NCBI GenBank assembly: GCA_025175895.1
Contig: JAKLTH010000238.1
Location: 2,418,001-2,482,000, forward strand
Length of the DNA stretch: 64,000 nucleotides
Direction: 5' to 3'
Origin: Wurfbainia villosa
Taxonomy: Eukaryota > Streptophyta > Magnoliopsida > Zingiberales > Zingiberaceae
Positions 35,527-46,853 of the stretch are shown here, piece by piece; within the stretch, counting starts at the first letter, position 1; every line of letters begins with the position of its first letter. Both the position numbers and the translations under genes were made by a program. Below the pieces are notes generated by a model, which saw only the letters and a program-made list of their open reading frames with translations, made no database searches and was not told where the DNA came from.

Positions 35527-36803
35527 CCAGGTTGTGTTTCGACATAATCGTAAAATGGTTTTGCGATAGTCATAATGTGATTTCTGGAAATTTTCTAATT
35601 TTTGAAATTTAGAAGTATTTATGGAAATTTTTAATTATGGAAAGTCTAGAAGTATTTATGGAAATCTTCCACTTTTGGAAAGTTGGAAGTATTTTATGGA
35701 AATTGATATTTTCCATAAATAAAATATTTGATTAGATTCTGGAAATTTGTTTCCTAATTTAATCATGATTTGATTTGGGAAATCAAATCTTAAAATATTT
35801 TATTTCCTTAAGTAGTTTTAATGATTTAGGAAATTGGTTTCCTAAATAGATTTTCCTTAATCAAATAAATTCATAAATAAAATATGTGATTAGATTTGGA
35901 AATTTGTTTCCTAATTTAATTATGATTTGATTTGGAGAATCAAATCTTAAACATATTTTATTTCCATAAATAGTTATGACAAATAAGGAAATTATGTACA
36001 TGACATAATTGTATGTCATGTAATTGCATTAGATGCATATCATTATGCCATGCGTGTCGTGACATGTAGATGTATGCCATGTATGCCATGCCATGTAGAT
36101 AATAGTTATTTGCATGCAAAGATGATGAGACATAAAAACCTTTAAACAATATTAAAGCCTACACCTTCCATTAATATGGTTAGAACCAGAGTTCCGTTTC
36201 TTGTTTGGGTTGTTGGACTCTCTCCAAGCCCGGCTCGACCCCGAACATGTTCAAACCATGGAATAGTTTAATACTAATATGGTAAGAGTCAGAGGTCAAT
36301 CGTTAGCTTTGGTTGTTGGACTCTCTCCAAGCTAGGCTAATTGGTTGAATGCGCTTTAACCATATTAAAACTATGTCCTGATTAATGGGTTGGCTTTAAC
36401 CTGGAGCATCGGCTTGTTGGACTCTCTCCAAGGTCGATGTAAAGGGAGGTGAAGTTGGGTGTTATGCATACGATGCATACTTGTTAATGTGTTAACAACC
36501 CGATGTATGTGTGAACATTCAATTAGTTGATAGCACATTGTGATAGTTGCATATACGGGATATGCAATCGGTATAGTTGATACCTACCGTCATAGCTATG
36601 AATGGCTTGTTGGACTCTCTCCAAGGTTGTTCATAACTGTGATGGATATCAACCCATTCGGAGATAAACCTACAATCTCCCGAAGTGATTTTGGGGTTTT
36701 TGAAATTCGAAAAATGAATGGGATTTATAAATGTATATTGATGCATTTTTAAATTGTTTTCTCATATACGCTCGTTTTGTATTTCTAAGTTAATATATTG
36801 ATC
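35527..36803 (+). other. A3 untranslated leader with four stem-loops
   Basis: AT-rich first part (35570-35960) with repeated gtatttatggaaat phrases, then the stem-loop cluster at 36176-36645. The apical motif TTGGA-CTCTC-TCCAA is exact at 36213-36227, 36316-36330, 36417-36431 and 36610-36624. Outer arms: 36176-36186 with 36249-36259; 36303-36307 with 36336-36340; 36407-36411 with 36435-36439; 36587-36602 with 36630-36645. The gag ATG follows at 36804. No conserved reading frame. Confidence 0.85.
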
Positions 36804-37650
36804 ATGAGGTGTTTGAATTTGCTTTCCATTTTGGATTCAAATAAATTGACTGGGCCGAACTTCTTGGACTAGCTTAGAAACTTGAGAATTGTTCTCAAGG
36901 TGGAAAAGCTTGCGTATGTCCTCGAAGCGCCTCTTCCCGCCCATCCTAGTGACAATGCAACTCTGGACCAATTGTTGGCCTATCAGAAACATGTGAGTGA
37001 TTCTGAACAAATGAGTTGCATCATGCTAGCCATGATGGAACCCAAGCTACGAAAACAGCATGAGCATATGGATGCTCATATCGTAGTCCTTCATCTTTAT
37101 GAGTTGGTTGATGAGCAAGTGAGATTCGAAAGGTTCGAAGTCTTCAAGCTCCTCTTCACCTCTGAGATGTAAGAAGGTTCATCTGTGGTACTGCTCAAAT
37201 ATGCTGAAGACTGTGGAGCCTTCTGAGAAGCATGAGCAGGGGACGGTGTTGTTAGTTGATTCCTCGAAGAAAGGTTCTAAGAGGGAGTCAAAGGAACAAC
37301 AGAAGGGGAAGAAGAAAAAGGCTAAAAAGGCAGAACCAGCTCAAAAGGGCACTTGCCATCATTATGGCAAGGAGGGCCATTGGCGAAGAAACTACAAGAT
37401 TTATCTTGAGTCCGTGAAGAAGGATAAGGCATTGGATGCCCCATCTTCTTCAGATATCTTCGTTATTGATTGTCATTCTATTTCCTCAAACACTTGGGTA
37501 TTGGATACAGGGTGTGGCTCACATATATGTAATGACATACAGGGGCTAAGGAATAGAAGAAGACTCCCAAGGGAGAGTCAAATTTACGTGTTGAATGGAG
37601 CAAAGGTCCGCAGCCATCGAACTTATTTGTCAAACTCCCTAGTGGACTAG
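36804..37650 (+). pseudogene. gag-pol: A3 gag and protease
   Basis: Gag starts at ATG 36804 (MRCLNLLSILDSNKLTGPNF) with a TAG at 36870-36872 as codon 23, then continues in frame (LRNLRIVLKVEKLAYVLEA). A lysine-rich basic stretch (GKKKKAKKAEPAQKG) precedes a zinc-knuckle site, CHHYGKEGHWRRNY, in which two of the expected cysteines are tyrosine, so zinc binding is doubtful. The protease keeps its motif WVLDTGCGSHIC near 37495-37530. A frameshift just before 37650 separates the protease from the integrase frame. Recognition is firm; the product is not expected to be functional as written. Confidence 0.88.
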
Positions 37651-37652
37651 TC

Positions 37653-38609
37653 TTGGAACTGGATAATTGCTATTATGTTCCTTCTCTAATAAAGAACATT
37701 GTTTCTATTTCCTGTTTAAATAGAAATGGGTACCATTTGACTTTTAGTAACAATTGTTGTTACATAACTTTGAATGGAGTTCTTTATGGAACTGGAACTT
37801 TGAGCAATGGTATTTATACGTTGGACGTATCCAGTGACATCTTCAATATCAAAGCAAGCAACATGTGTGCTCGAAAGGATAATCAAATAGACTCCTATAT
37901 GTGGCATTGTCGTCTTGGCCATATAAGCAAGAAACGCATGTCCGAATTACACCGATGTGGAATTCTGGAATCGTTTGAATTGGATTCATACGATACATGC
38001 GAATCATGCTTAAAAGGCAAGATGACTAAGTTACCTTTTACTGGAAAAGGTGAACGAGTGGGAGAGTTACTAGGTCTAGTACATACTGATGTATGTGGAC
38101 CTATGTCAACTCAAGCATTAGGAGGCTATAACTACTTCATTACCTTCACCGATGATCACTCACGGTTTGGGTATGTGTTCTTGATGAAACACAAGTCTGA
38201 AGCCTTTGAAAGGTTCAAAGAATTCAGAAATGAAGTAGAGAAACAACATGACAAGAGTATTAAAATACTTCGATCGGATCGAGGTGGTGAATACTTGAGT
38301 CAAGAGTTTCTTGATTATCTAAGAGACAATGGTATATTGTCTCAATGGACTCCGCCCTATACACCACAATATAATGGTGTATCTGAGAGGCGAATCGACT
38401 TGTTGACATGGTCAGTCAATGATGAATCATGCGACTCTTCCCAAGTCCTTTGGGGTTATGCACTTCGCATACCTGCTTACTTGTTAAATGTAATGCCTAC
38501 TAAGGTAGTCTCAACTACTCCATACGAGATATGGAATAGTAAGAAACCTCATGTATCTTACTTGAAGATATGGGGTTGTCCCGCTTATGTGAAGCGACAG
38601 ATCGCATAA
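37653..38609 (+). pseudogene. pol: A3 pol: integrase
   Basis: A 318-codon open stretch, the best-preserved coding block in the window. It begins in the pre-integrase region (LDNCYYVPSLIKNIVSISCL), then the HHCC zinc-binding domain (MWHCRLGHISKKRMSELH, CESCLKGK), then the D,D,E core: HTDVCGP (Asp), RSDRGGEYLS (Asp) and NGVSERR (Glu). All three catalytic residues are present. After NGVSERR the chain departs from A1 (RIDLLTWSVNDESCDSS), where two compensating shifts occur, and realigns at WGYALRI. It ends at GCPAYVKRQIA. The catalytic core could fold, but there is no intact upstream frame to make it. Confidence 0.92.
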
Positions 38610-40422
38610 ATTGGATGCTAAGTCCGATAAATGTCTATTTATTGATACCCTAAGGAAACAAGGGGTTACCAATTCTATCATCCTGTGGAACAAAAGGTGT
38701 TTGTTTCAAGGCATGCTGTGTTTCTAGAGAAAGAGTTTCTCTTGCAAGAAAACAGTGGGAGTGTCGTCGAGCTTGAGGAGGCTCGAGATACTCAAATAGA
38801 CATTAGATACCTGAAGCACAATAATGACAACTCATAGTGATGAGCAATCGATCGACTTATCAGAACACCACATCTTCAGAGATCCGTAGAACACGCAACA
38901 TTCCCGAGATATGGATTTCTCAAGTGAATCGAACGACGTGTTACTCATTGATGATGAGGAGCCTACCAGCTATGAAGAAGTGCCGATAAGTTCGTGAAGG
39001 AATAAATGGCTTAATGCCACGAAGTTTTAAATGGATTCCATGTATGAAACCAAGTTCGAACTCGTCGACTCCACCAAGGCATAAAGCCTATAGGGTGCAA
39101 GTGGTTTTCAAGAAGAAAACCGACATGGATGGTAATGTGATTACCTATAAAGCTAGATTAGGTGGCGAAAGGATATCGCCAAAAACAAGGTGTTGATTAT
39201 GACGAAAACCTATTCACTCGTAGCTATGCTTAAATCCATTCTGGATGCTCCCGCCATAGCGGCTCATTATGATTATGAGATATGAGATGGATGTGAAAAC
39301 ACTTTCCTTAATGGAAACCTCCTCGAGGACGGTATATGATACACCGAGGGTTTCACATCGCTGATAAAACCAAGGTATGCAAATCGCGATGGTTCATATG
39401 GGTCAAGCAAGCATCCAGAGTCGAATATCCGCTTGATGAGACTATCAAAAGTTTGATTTCACAAAATCCAAAATGAACCTTGTGTACGAGAAGGTTAGTG
39501 GGAGTGCAATGTGTTCCTAGTATTATATGTCGATGACATATTACTTATAGGAAACGATGTTTCAATCTTACAGTCAGTTAAGGTTTGGTTATCCAAGACA
39601 TTCTCTATGAAAGACCTGGGAGAAGCAACCTACATCCTCGGGATTAAGATCTATAGAGATAGATCGAAGCAGTTGCTTGGTCTTTGCGATCTACATATAT
39701 AGGCCAAAGTGCTAAAGAGGTTTAGCATGTCGGAATCAAGAAAGGTTTCCTACCCATCGGGCATGGGTACACCTTTGAAGTCTATGTGTCGCGCCTTGAA
39801 GGCGAGAGGATTTGCATGAGTAAGATTCCTATGCATCCAATAGGATCTATCATGTATGCTATGTTATATACGAGGCCCGATGTATCGTATGCTCACGAGT
39901 GTCACGGCGGATACGATCCGATCGAGGAATGGATCATTGGGTGGTATTAAGGCGATCCTTAAGTACTTAAGAAGAACTAAGGATGTGTTCTAATATATGG
40001 AGAAGGGTACATGGTGATACGTGGGTATACGGATGCGGCTCGGACGAGACAAGGATGATTCCATGTCTCGATGCAGGTATGTATTCACCTGGAATGGGCG
40101 CAATAAGTTGGAAAGGTTCCAAGCTTGACACATATAGCGGATTACGCCACTAAGCGAGAATACATTGCGACTTTAGGCGTGAAGAGCGGTTTGGATCAGA
40201 AGTTCATCTCTGAACTTGATGTGGTCTCATCAATGATCCAAACATGTGCTTCGCCGCTATCATCTTATCAGAGAGATCATCAGTAGGAACGAAATACAAA
40301 TCGAGAAAATTCCCATTGAAAGGAACTTAGCGGATCCTTTGACTAAGGCATTACCTCAAAGTAAGTTTGAGGGTCATGTTAGAGCTTATGGTATTGGATA
40401 CTGTAGCGATTGGCATTAGGCC
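38610..40422 (+). pseudogene. pol: A3 pol: heavily broken RT and RNase H
   Basis: RT pieces occur in at least three frames: VVFKKKTDMDGNVITYKARL at about 39100-39160, then the palm with catalytic YVDD at 39526-39537 inside a 64-codon open stretch (MFLVLYVDDILLIGNDVSIL, FSMKDLGEATYILGIKIYRD). RNase H fragments follow to about 40422. Compared with A1 and A2, losses concentrate at CAG and CTG (for example gatatgagatgg at 39280 where A1 has the equivalent of gatatggcagatgg). The polypurine tract (aagtgggag) precedes the LTR. Confidence 0.85.
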
Positions 40423-40433
40423 AAGTGGGAGTC

Positions 40434-42618
40434 TGTTAGTAATATATGAGAGATGTCCTAAGGCAATCGCCTTATGTATGAACCATTTATATGATAAATG
40501 AAGATTCACTATTTGAGTATACATGTTTATGTATTTGATTGGATCTTAAACTCATTTCTTGAATGTCACGATCGATTCACGGCATGAGAGAATTTGTGAT
40601 TGGATCACAACTAGTGAGTATCTCTACATGTGTAATTGTGATGTATCGAATTATCCTAGTCGATGAATTGATGGATTTGGACACCATCAATTACTGCCGA
40701 GTTCTACAGTATACTCCTTGGTGTATCAAGCGGTGATTCTCACGAGACATTGTGATGTCGGAGTTAATCGTGGATGCTAGTTATGGTAACTAGTTCATTG
40801 GAGTGACCGGTAGTAAGACTTCATATGGTTCTCTGCATATATAGATATGTCGATGAAGTTCTTCGTGGCTTAAGTCGATGTTCCTTTGACTTGCGGTATT
40901 GAGTCATCTTGATCATGAGACTTATGCTTTGACATCTTAAGCAAACATCTCTAAGGAGATGTGGACCCGGGATGATTGGGTATAAGTCGAAGTAATCGAA
41001 GGTGTTTGAATAGCCTATAAAGGATTCACCACTCCTTGCGAGGAGATGTATACCCATGACCTCTCGTCGGATTGTTACTAAAGTCTTTAGCCAAAGCATT
41101 ACATGTTTAGAGTAAGATACTCTTCGATACATGTGCAGTAACTAGAATCCGTAGGACGAGGAAATGATACTTGGGCTAGGTGTGACGTAGTCAGCCTAGT
41201 GGGGACTGACACTATAGACCATGTCCTGAACCAAGAGGGTATAAGATGAGTGAAGGGAATGGGGCACGAATTATTCGAGCTGTTGAAGGGTTTCAGAAAT
41301 AGTTCGGGATCAACCGTTGATCTTTTCGGTTAATTGAGGATCATGATGTACTACTAGGTGCCACTCATGATCGTTCTATAATTAATGGTTAATTATAGAT
41401 GGCCAACATAAACCGAGAACCCATTTGGTCACACGCACAACGAGCGTAATCCAAAGGATTTAAAACGAGCTTGAGAATGAGATTCTCAGACCGAGAGAAA
41501 CTAGGTTTGGTTGGACCAAACATAAAGCGAGCATGAAAGTGTTTCAGTCGCAATGGAAGCGTGGATGGGCCGTGTCTTATGAAGACATAATGGATGGACC
41601 AAAATGGTTTGGTTCTAATCCAATGGATGAGAATAAACCAAAGGATTTGGTTTATATTAAACGAATGAACCAAAGGTTGGTTCGGTTCGTTTTAACTTAA
41701 AATAAACCATCATGGTTTGGTTTATTTTAACTTATCTTAATGGAGCGGGTTAACGGGCCTAATGGTTATTATCTAATAACCATTAAGAGAATTAGTTCTC
41801 TATAAAAGAGGGCTTAAACCCTAATCCTAAAAACCCTAATCTAGCTTTGAGAGTTGCCGCCCACCCCAATTGTCGGAGTTTTGGCGCAACCTAAAGCTGC
41901 CAGCCGACCCTTGGGTCTACCTCCTTGCCGGCGTCCAAGCTTTAGCCGGTGAACCTCCGACGACCCTCCGGTGATCTCCTATAGGTTTGGCATCAAGGTG
42001 AGCCTTTTTCTCTCCTTGTTTTGGCCGGCGCCTACTCCTCCACCAAGCTGTCCAGTTTTCTGGACAGCTTCTTCTCCTCTCGTCGGAGCGTCGTTTGGAC
42101 GACGGTTAGAGCTCCGACAGCGGCTAAAATACCGGGGATTCGATCTCCGGTAATCCTCTGAGGTGGAGAACGAAGGATTCGTCAAACGGTTGACGAATAC
42201 CTCTCCGGAAAAGCGAGTCTTGAGGACTTGTTTTAGATCCGAATTTGGATTCGGATCGTGATCATCTCTCGATCACGTCGTCTTCAACACGAGGCTAGTA
42301 ACCCGTACGAAGACGAAGCTCGTGGCTTGGGGAAGTCATCCCGAGGAGCTCGGCGTGGATACGGATAGAGACGATTCTTACGAGGATCGTTCCGGTTGAT
42401 GCCGTTCCCGCTACACGTCATACGAAAGGTATAACGTAGATTAATTTCCTTTTATTGCAAATTTTAATTTACGGTTATGTCTACACTTGTTGTAATATGC
42501 ATGCGTGTGATGTGTGTGTTGTAATAAATATAGATTTATTATTTTTATTGCTTCCGCTGTGTTCATGTTTACGAAACATGATCGAACACACACACACCGC
42601 GGTGCCGGAAACCCAACA
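40434..42618 (+). repeat. A3 3' LTR (2185 bp)
   Basis: TGTTAGTAATATATGAG to AACCCAACA. TATA box at 41801-41807 and perfect hairpin at 42045-42070. It is near-identical to the 5' LTR over 40950-41870; small differences cluster at 40640-40760 and 41880-41915. Confidence 0.95.
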
Positions 42619-42623
42619 CAAGT

Positions 42624-43488
42624 ACTCCCCCTTGTGGAAACCTCCCCCATGACCGAGGGTGAGTCTTGAAGAAAGACCTTAATCCTCCCCCTTGAGGGTT
42701 GCTTTAAGTAATTAGCATTACTTAAAATTGGCCTTAGTAAAACGTTTTAGTTAAGCCCTTTCTCCCCCTTATAACGACATAAAGTTTAAAAATAAGTTTA
42801 AGTAAAACGTTGACGGTACAAATAAGCCTAAGTTAAGAATTCTCTTAACTTGGCCTTTTGTTAAAAGTTAAATAAGTTTTCAAAACTTAAAGTTAACTTT
42901 TGGTTTAAATATGAAGTAAGAATTAAGTTAATATGGTTTCAAAACTTAAATTTTTGACCCCTTAACTTTGGCCTTTTTCTCCCTCTTTTGTCGTATATCG
43001 AAAAGAGTAAGGGGAGTGTGGAAAACAAAATAAGTGTTAAATTTAAAGTCCAAGCATGTTCCACATTTTTTTAAAAATAATATATTGAAAATAAGCTCAT
43101 CTATAAAATGTTCGACTCATATTTGGCTTGATTGATATGAAAGATCAACCAGTCCTGGTCAGAGTCGGTTAGTGTGTATGATTATACTCCGTGGTTCATA
43201 GCGATGCACTAGCTCTACATCTGGAACCAGGAGTAAAGTCCTAACATCTCACGCCCATCTACGTGGCTAAGTACACAAGCACATTAATCCTATGTGTTGT
43301 GAGATGTACTGACTCCTTAAATCTATAGGTGCATGATATCTAAGGTAAGTCCTATACTAGTTCCATGAAAAAGTAAGAAATAGTAGTAATATAATTTGCA
43401 AAGTCCTATTCTATTACGCACATGCCCAATTTTCGTCTTAATAGACTAAATTCGGCTTCGGGTAGGGGTTTAGTAAATAGAGTCCGAG
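42624..43488 (-). other. B1 3' untranslated interior
   Basis: Non-coding sequence between B1 RNase H and its 3' LTR (separated from it by A3). Contains caagtactcccccttg and other short C-rich runs, and gttaag-rich stretches. I see no envelope-like frame. Confidence 0.7.
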
Positions 43489-44088
43489 TTAGACTTGATT
43501 CGACGCTCGAGTTGTATGGCTCAGATTGGCCCGAATGAAATGGTGTTTGACCTCTATATGTTTGGTCCTAGAGTGACATATTGGATTCTTTGTAAGATTA
43601 ATTGAACTAATGTTATCTACGTGAAGTTTAGTATTCGTAAAATCTAACTTAAAGTCGCGGAGGGTGTGCTTCATCCAAAGAAGCTGAGTGACACACTCAC
43701 CCATCGCGATGTATTCGGCTTCGGTGGTAGATAAGGCAACACAATGTTGCTTCCTACTGCACCAACTCACTAGACTCGAGCCGAGTTTGACAACAACCAC
43801 TCGTGCTCTTTCTGTCGAGTTTACTACCGGCATAATCCGAATCGGAGTAGCCGATTAGTTCGAACTCCGTAGATCTAGGGTACCAAATACCAACGTTAAG
43901 TGTACCCTTAAGATATCTAAGGATACGCTTAACTAGGGTTATGTGAGACTCCTTAGCACAGGTTTGAAACCTGGTGCACATACTTACTGCGAATAGGATG
44001 TCGGGTCGACTCGCAGTTAAGTATAGGAGACTTCCTATCGCGCTCCTATAGTACTTTAAGTCAATGGACTTACTTTCTAGGTCTTCTC
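43489..44088 (-). pseudogene. pol: B1 pol: RNase H
   Basis: Degrades RNA in the cDNA hybrid. Open segments show RILRYLKGTLNVGIWYPRST, YSDSDYAGSKLDRKSTSGCC, then in another frame LVSWCSRKQHCVALSTTEAE and CHSRTKHIEVKHHFIR. The RNase H acidic residues in YSDSDYAG and STTEAEY are visible. A frameshift lies near 43790. Upstream, SAIGSLLYLTASRPDI follows almost directly on the RT fragment, showing a deletion between them. Confidence 0.88.
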
Positions 44089-44640
44089 CTATGTTTTTAC
44101 GAAGAGAGTTGGGTCAACTAAGCCTTGGTTAAACCCTTTTGACTTAAGATGGATTGAAAGTCTCTCGTACCAAGCTCGAGGAGCTTGTTTAAGTCCATAG
44201 AGAGCTTTCTTAAGTTTTAGAACATGGTCGGGTTTATCTAGATTTTCGAATCCGGGGGGTTGGCTAACATAAACTTCTTCTTTAATGTATCCATTTAGGA
44301 ATGCCGACTTAACATCCATTTGAAACAGCTTAAATCCTCGATGTGCGGCATAAGCTAGCAACATTCGAATGGATTCGAGTCTAGCTACTGGGGCATAGGT
44401 TTCGTTGTAATCTAAGCCTTCGACTTGACTAAACCCTTTGGCGACTAAGCTAGTCTTGTTTCTAACTACTTCACCTTTATCATCAAGCTTATTTCGAAAC
44501 ACCCACCTTGTTCCAATTATCGTTTTGTCTTTAGGTGGTGGTACTAATTCCCACACTTCATTCCTAGTAAATTGAGCTAGCTCTTCTTGCATTGCAATAA
44601 TCCAATCGGGATCAAGAAGAGCTTGTTCAATTGATTTGGG
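44089..44640 (-). pseudogene. pol: B1 pol: reverse transcriptase lacking its YVDD region
   Basis: RT fingers and first palm blocks are intact: WVFRNKLDDKGEVVRNKTSL, AKGFSQVEGLDYNETYAPVA, FQMDVKSAFLNGYIKEE, LKLKKALYGLKQAPRAWYER and DPTLFVKT. After VKT the sequence passes within a few codons to the pre-RNase H segment (LKYYRSAIGSLLYL). The catalytic YVDD block and the FLGL region that normally lie between, roughly a hundred residues in Copia elements, are missing. This copy could not have made active RT. Confidence 0.9.
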
Positions 44641-44965
44641 TTCTATCTTTGAAATTAAGGAAATTTGACTAAGGTTCCTATAGGATGCTCTAGTTCAACT
44701 CCTAGATTAGGATCTCCTATCACTTGATCGATAGGGTGGTTAGTCCCAGATCTAGATTAGGTTAGGTTTGTGTCACCTAATGCTTGATCAATGGGGTGAC
44801 TTGGTTGAACACTAGTTTGGTTCGGATCACTTGTCACTTGGTCGATAGAGAAGTTGGTTGATGTGGATTAGACTCGATCTCGGTCGGAGGCGAGTTTGGT
44901 ATCGATGGGCTCAACACTTGGGGTCATTAAGGGGTTTTGTAGGTTGGTGCTTCATCAACACTACA

Positions 44966-46190
44966 TTAATAGTCTCTTGACTTTAAGGGTATCGTGGTTA
45001 TATACCCTATAGGCCCTACTGTGGTTGAGTATCCTAAGAAGATTCCGGAGGAGGTTTTGGATTTGAATTTTCCTAGGTGGTCCTTAGTGTTTAAGATATG
45101 TACTTTACATCCAAATACCCTAAAGTACTTGATGTTGGGTACTTTATTGTGATAAATCTCGTACGAGGTCTTAAGGTGCCTCTTTACCATAAGGATCCTA
45201 TTCTGGACATAGCAAGCCGTGCTACGCATCACGCTAAAACCTATCGGGTAGGTCGTATTAGTTCATCATGGTCCTAAGCGGCTTCTTGTAGAGTTCGGTT
45301 TTTCCGCTCCACTAGGCCATTTTGTTGAGGGGTCCTAGGGCAAGAGAATTCATGGTGGTATCAGTTTAGGTTACAGAAGTCGGTGAACCTTTGATTTTCG
45401 AATTCACCACCATGATCGCTTCTAAGTCTTTTAACCTTAAGGTTTTTTTGATTCTCAATTAATTTGAATAGATTGATTAATTGATCTAGGGTATCATTTT
45501 TATGTTTGATGAACCTAACCCAGGTAAACCTGGAGTAGTCGTCAATTATGACTAAGCAATATTGACTTCTATTGAGTGACTTGGCTCCATGTGAATCGAA
45601 TAGATCCATATGCAAGAGCTCAAGTACACTTGAGGTTCGTTCTTGGTTAGTTAACTTGTGTTGTGTCCTAGGTTGTTTTCCTTGTTGACAAGCATTACAG
45701 ATTTTATTAACCAAGTTGTTGAGGTTGGGTAAGCCTCTGACTAAGCCACTCTGACTCATCTTGTGGACGAGTCTTGGGTGCGAGTGACCGAGTCGTCGGT
45801 GCCACAACCATGATTCCTCTTCCTGTGTCATAAAACATTTGGCTGAGGATTTGATTAAGTTAATTGTATAAATGTTATTTGTCCTAGTTCCTTTGAGTAT
45901 TGTTTTAGCTGTTTTAATTGTTTTAATTACACATTCATTTTCTAAAAATACGACCTTATAGTTATTGTCACATAATTGACTTACGCTAAGCAGGTTATAT
46001 TCAAAATTCTCTACAAGTAATACATTTTTAATAACAAAATTCGAGTTAAGCTCGATATCACCTGATCCGATGATTTTGAGCTTGTCGTTATTCCCAAAGG
46101 CTACCGATCCTTGTCGTTTGAATCGAAGCTTCGTGAATTTGAGTTGATCCCCGGTCATGTGTCAGGAGCAACCGCTGTCCAACATCCATT
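44966..46190 (-). pseudogene. pol: B1 pol: protease and integrase
   Basis: The protease site (WMLDSGCS) lies at about 46165-46190 and is followed at once by TGA (46164-46162) before HMTGDQLKFTKL. The long open stretch 45361-46158 covers the rest of the protease, the pre-integrase zinc domain (WLWHRRLGHSHPRLVHKM, CNACQQGKQ) and the core (LLHMDLFDSHGAKS, VIIDDYSRFTWVRF, LRSDHGGEFEN). The frame is lost at 45360; the C-terminal part resumes at 45232 (YEIYHNKVPNIKYFRVFGCK, FLGYS). Between 44640 and 44966 only fragments of the linker are readable. Confidence 0.88.
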
Positions 46191-46209
46191 GATCCTACAC
46201 ACAAGGTGG

Positions 46210-46853
46210 TTGGATTGGATGTTAGATTTTTTTTTAAAAAAAAAATTGGTTGTAAGTTGTTAAACCTAGGTCATCACACCTGTGTCTATATGATCAAGCA
46301 TGTTATACTTATGTGTTTTTTGTGAGATGATTTCCAATTAAGTTGATTAAGTGGATTTAGGTTCAAGTAATTTTAAGTTAGATTTGGATTTAACCCAAGG
46401 CTTGTCAAGTTTACCTTTTCAAGATTATGACTTCCAGGTCGTGGCGAGGCACAGGGGCCTTCTTTTATCGGATCATCGACCACTTCCTTAGACAAAGCCA
46501 TGTTCAAGAAAATGATGACTTGACTCACCTAAGACTATTTCCTAGTCTAACTAGTTATTTTTGAAAAGAGGCTCCCCGAGGCTCAATCTTTTCGAAGGAT
46601 TTTAGTTGGTTATGTATGTATTCTAAGTGAGTTCACAAGTTTAAATGGTTATTTTTGAAAAGAGACTCCCCGAGGCTCAATCTTTTCGAAGGATTTTAGT
46701 TGGTTATGTACGTGTTCTAAATGAGTTCACAAGTTAAAAAAAAACAAAACAAAAAAATTTCTAAGCATGCAATTTCTAAGTTAAAGCACAAACATGTTTT
46801 GTACTGGCTCCCCCTAGACCGTTGAATCGGTTCGATCTATCCACATAGTGGAT
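46210..46853 (-). other. B1 gag-protease spacer with tandem duplication
   Basis: Largely non-coding. A 94-bp unit is duplicated in tandem (about 46554-46647 and 46648-46741): each copy contains gttatttttgaaaagag, ctccccgaggctcaatctt and ggattttagttggttatgta. A T/A homopolymer stretch lies at 46228-46246. Confidence 0.75.

Larger units (their letters stand above)
33295..42618 (+). mobile_element. Copia retrotransposon A3, full length
   Basis: Complete plus-strand element of 9324 bp: LTRs 33295-35513 and 40434-42618, perfect target duplication CAAGT (33290-33294 and 42619-42623). It is inserted near the 3' end of B1. Its two LTRs look nearly identical over long stretches, so the insertion appears recent, yet the pol region 38600-40400 is dense with small indels. 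Gag, protease and integrase are better preserved than in A1 and A2 and serve as the reading reference for the family. The left terminus is TGATAG rather than TGTTAG. Confidence 0.97.
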
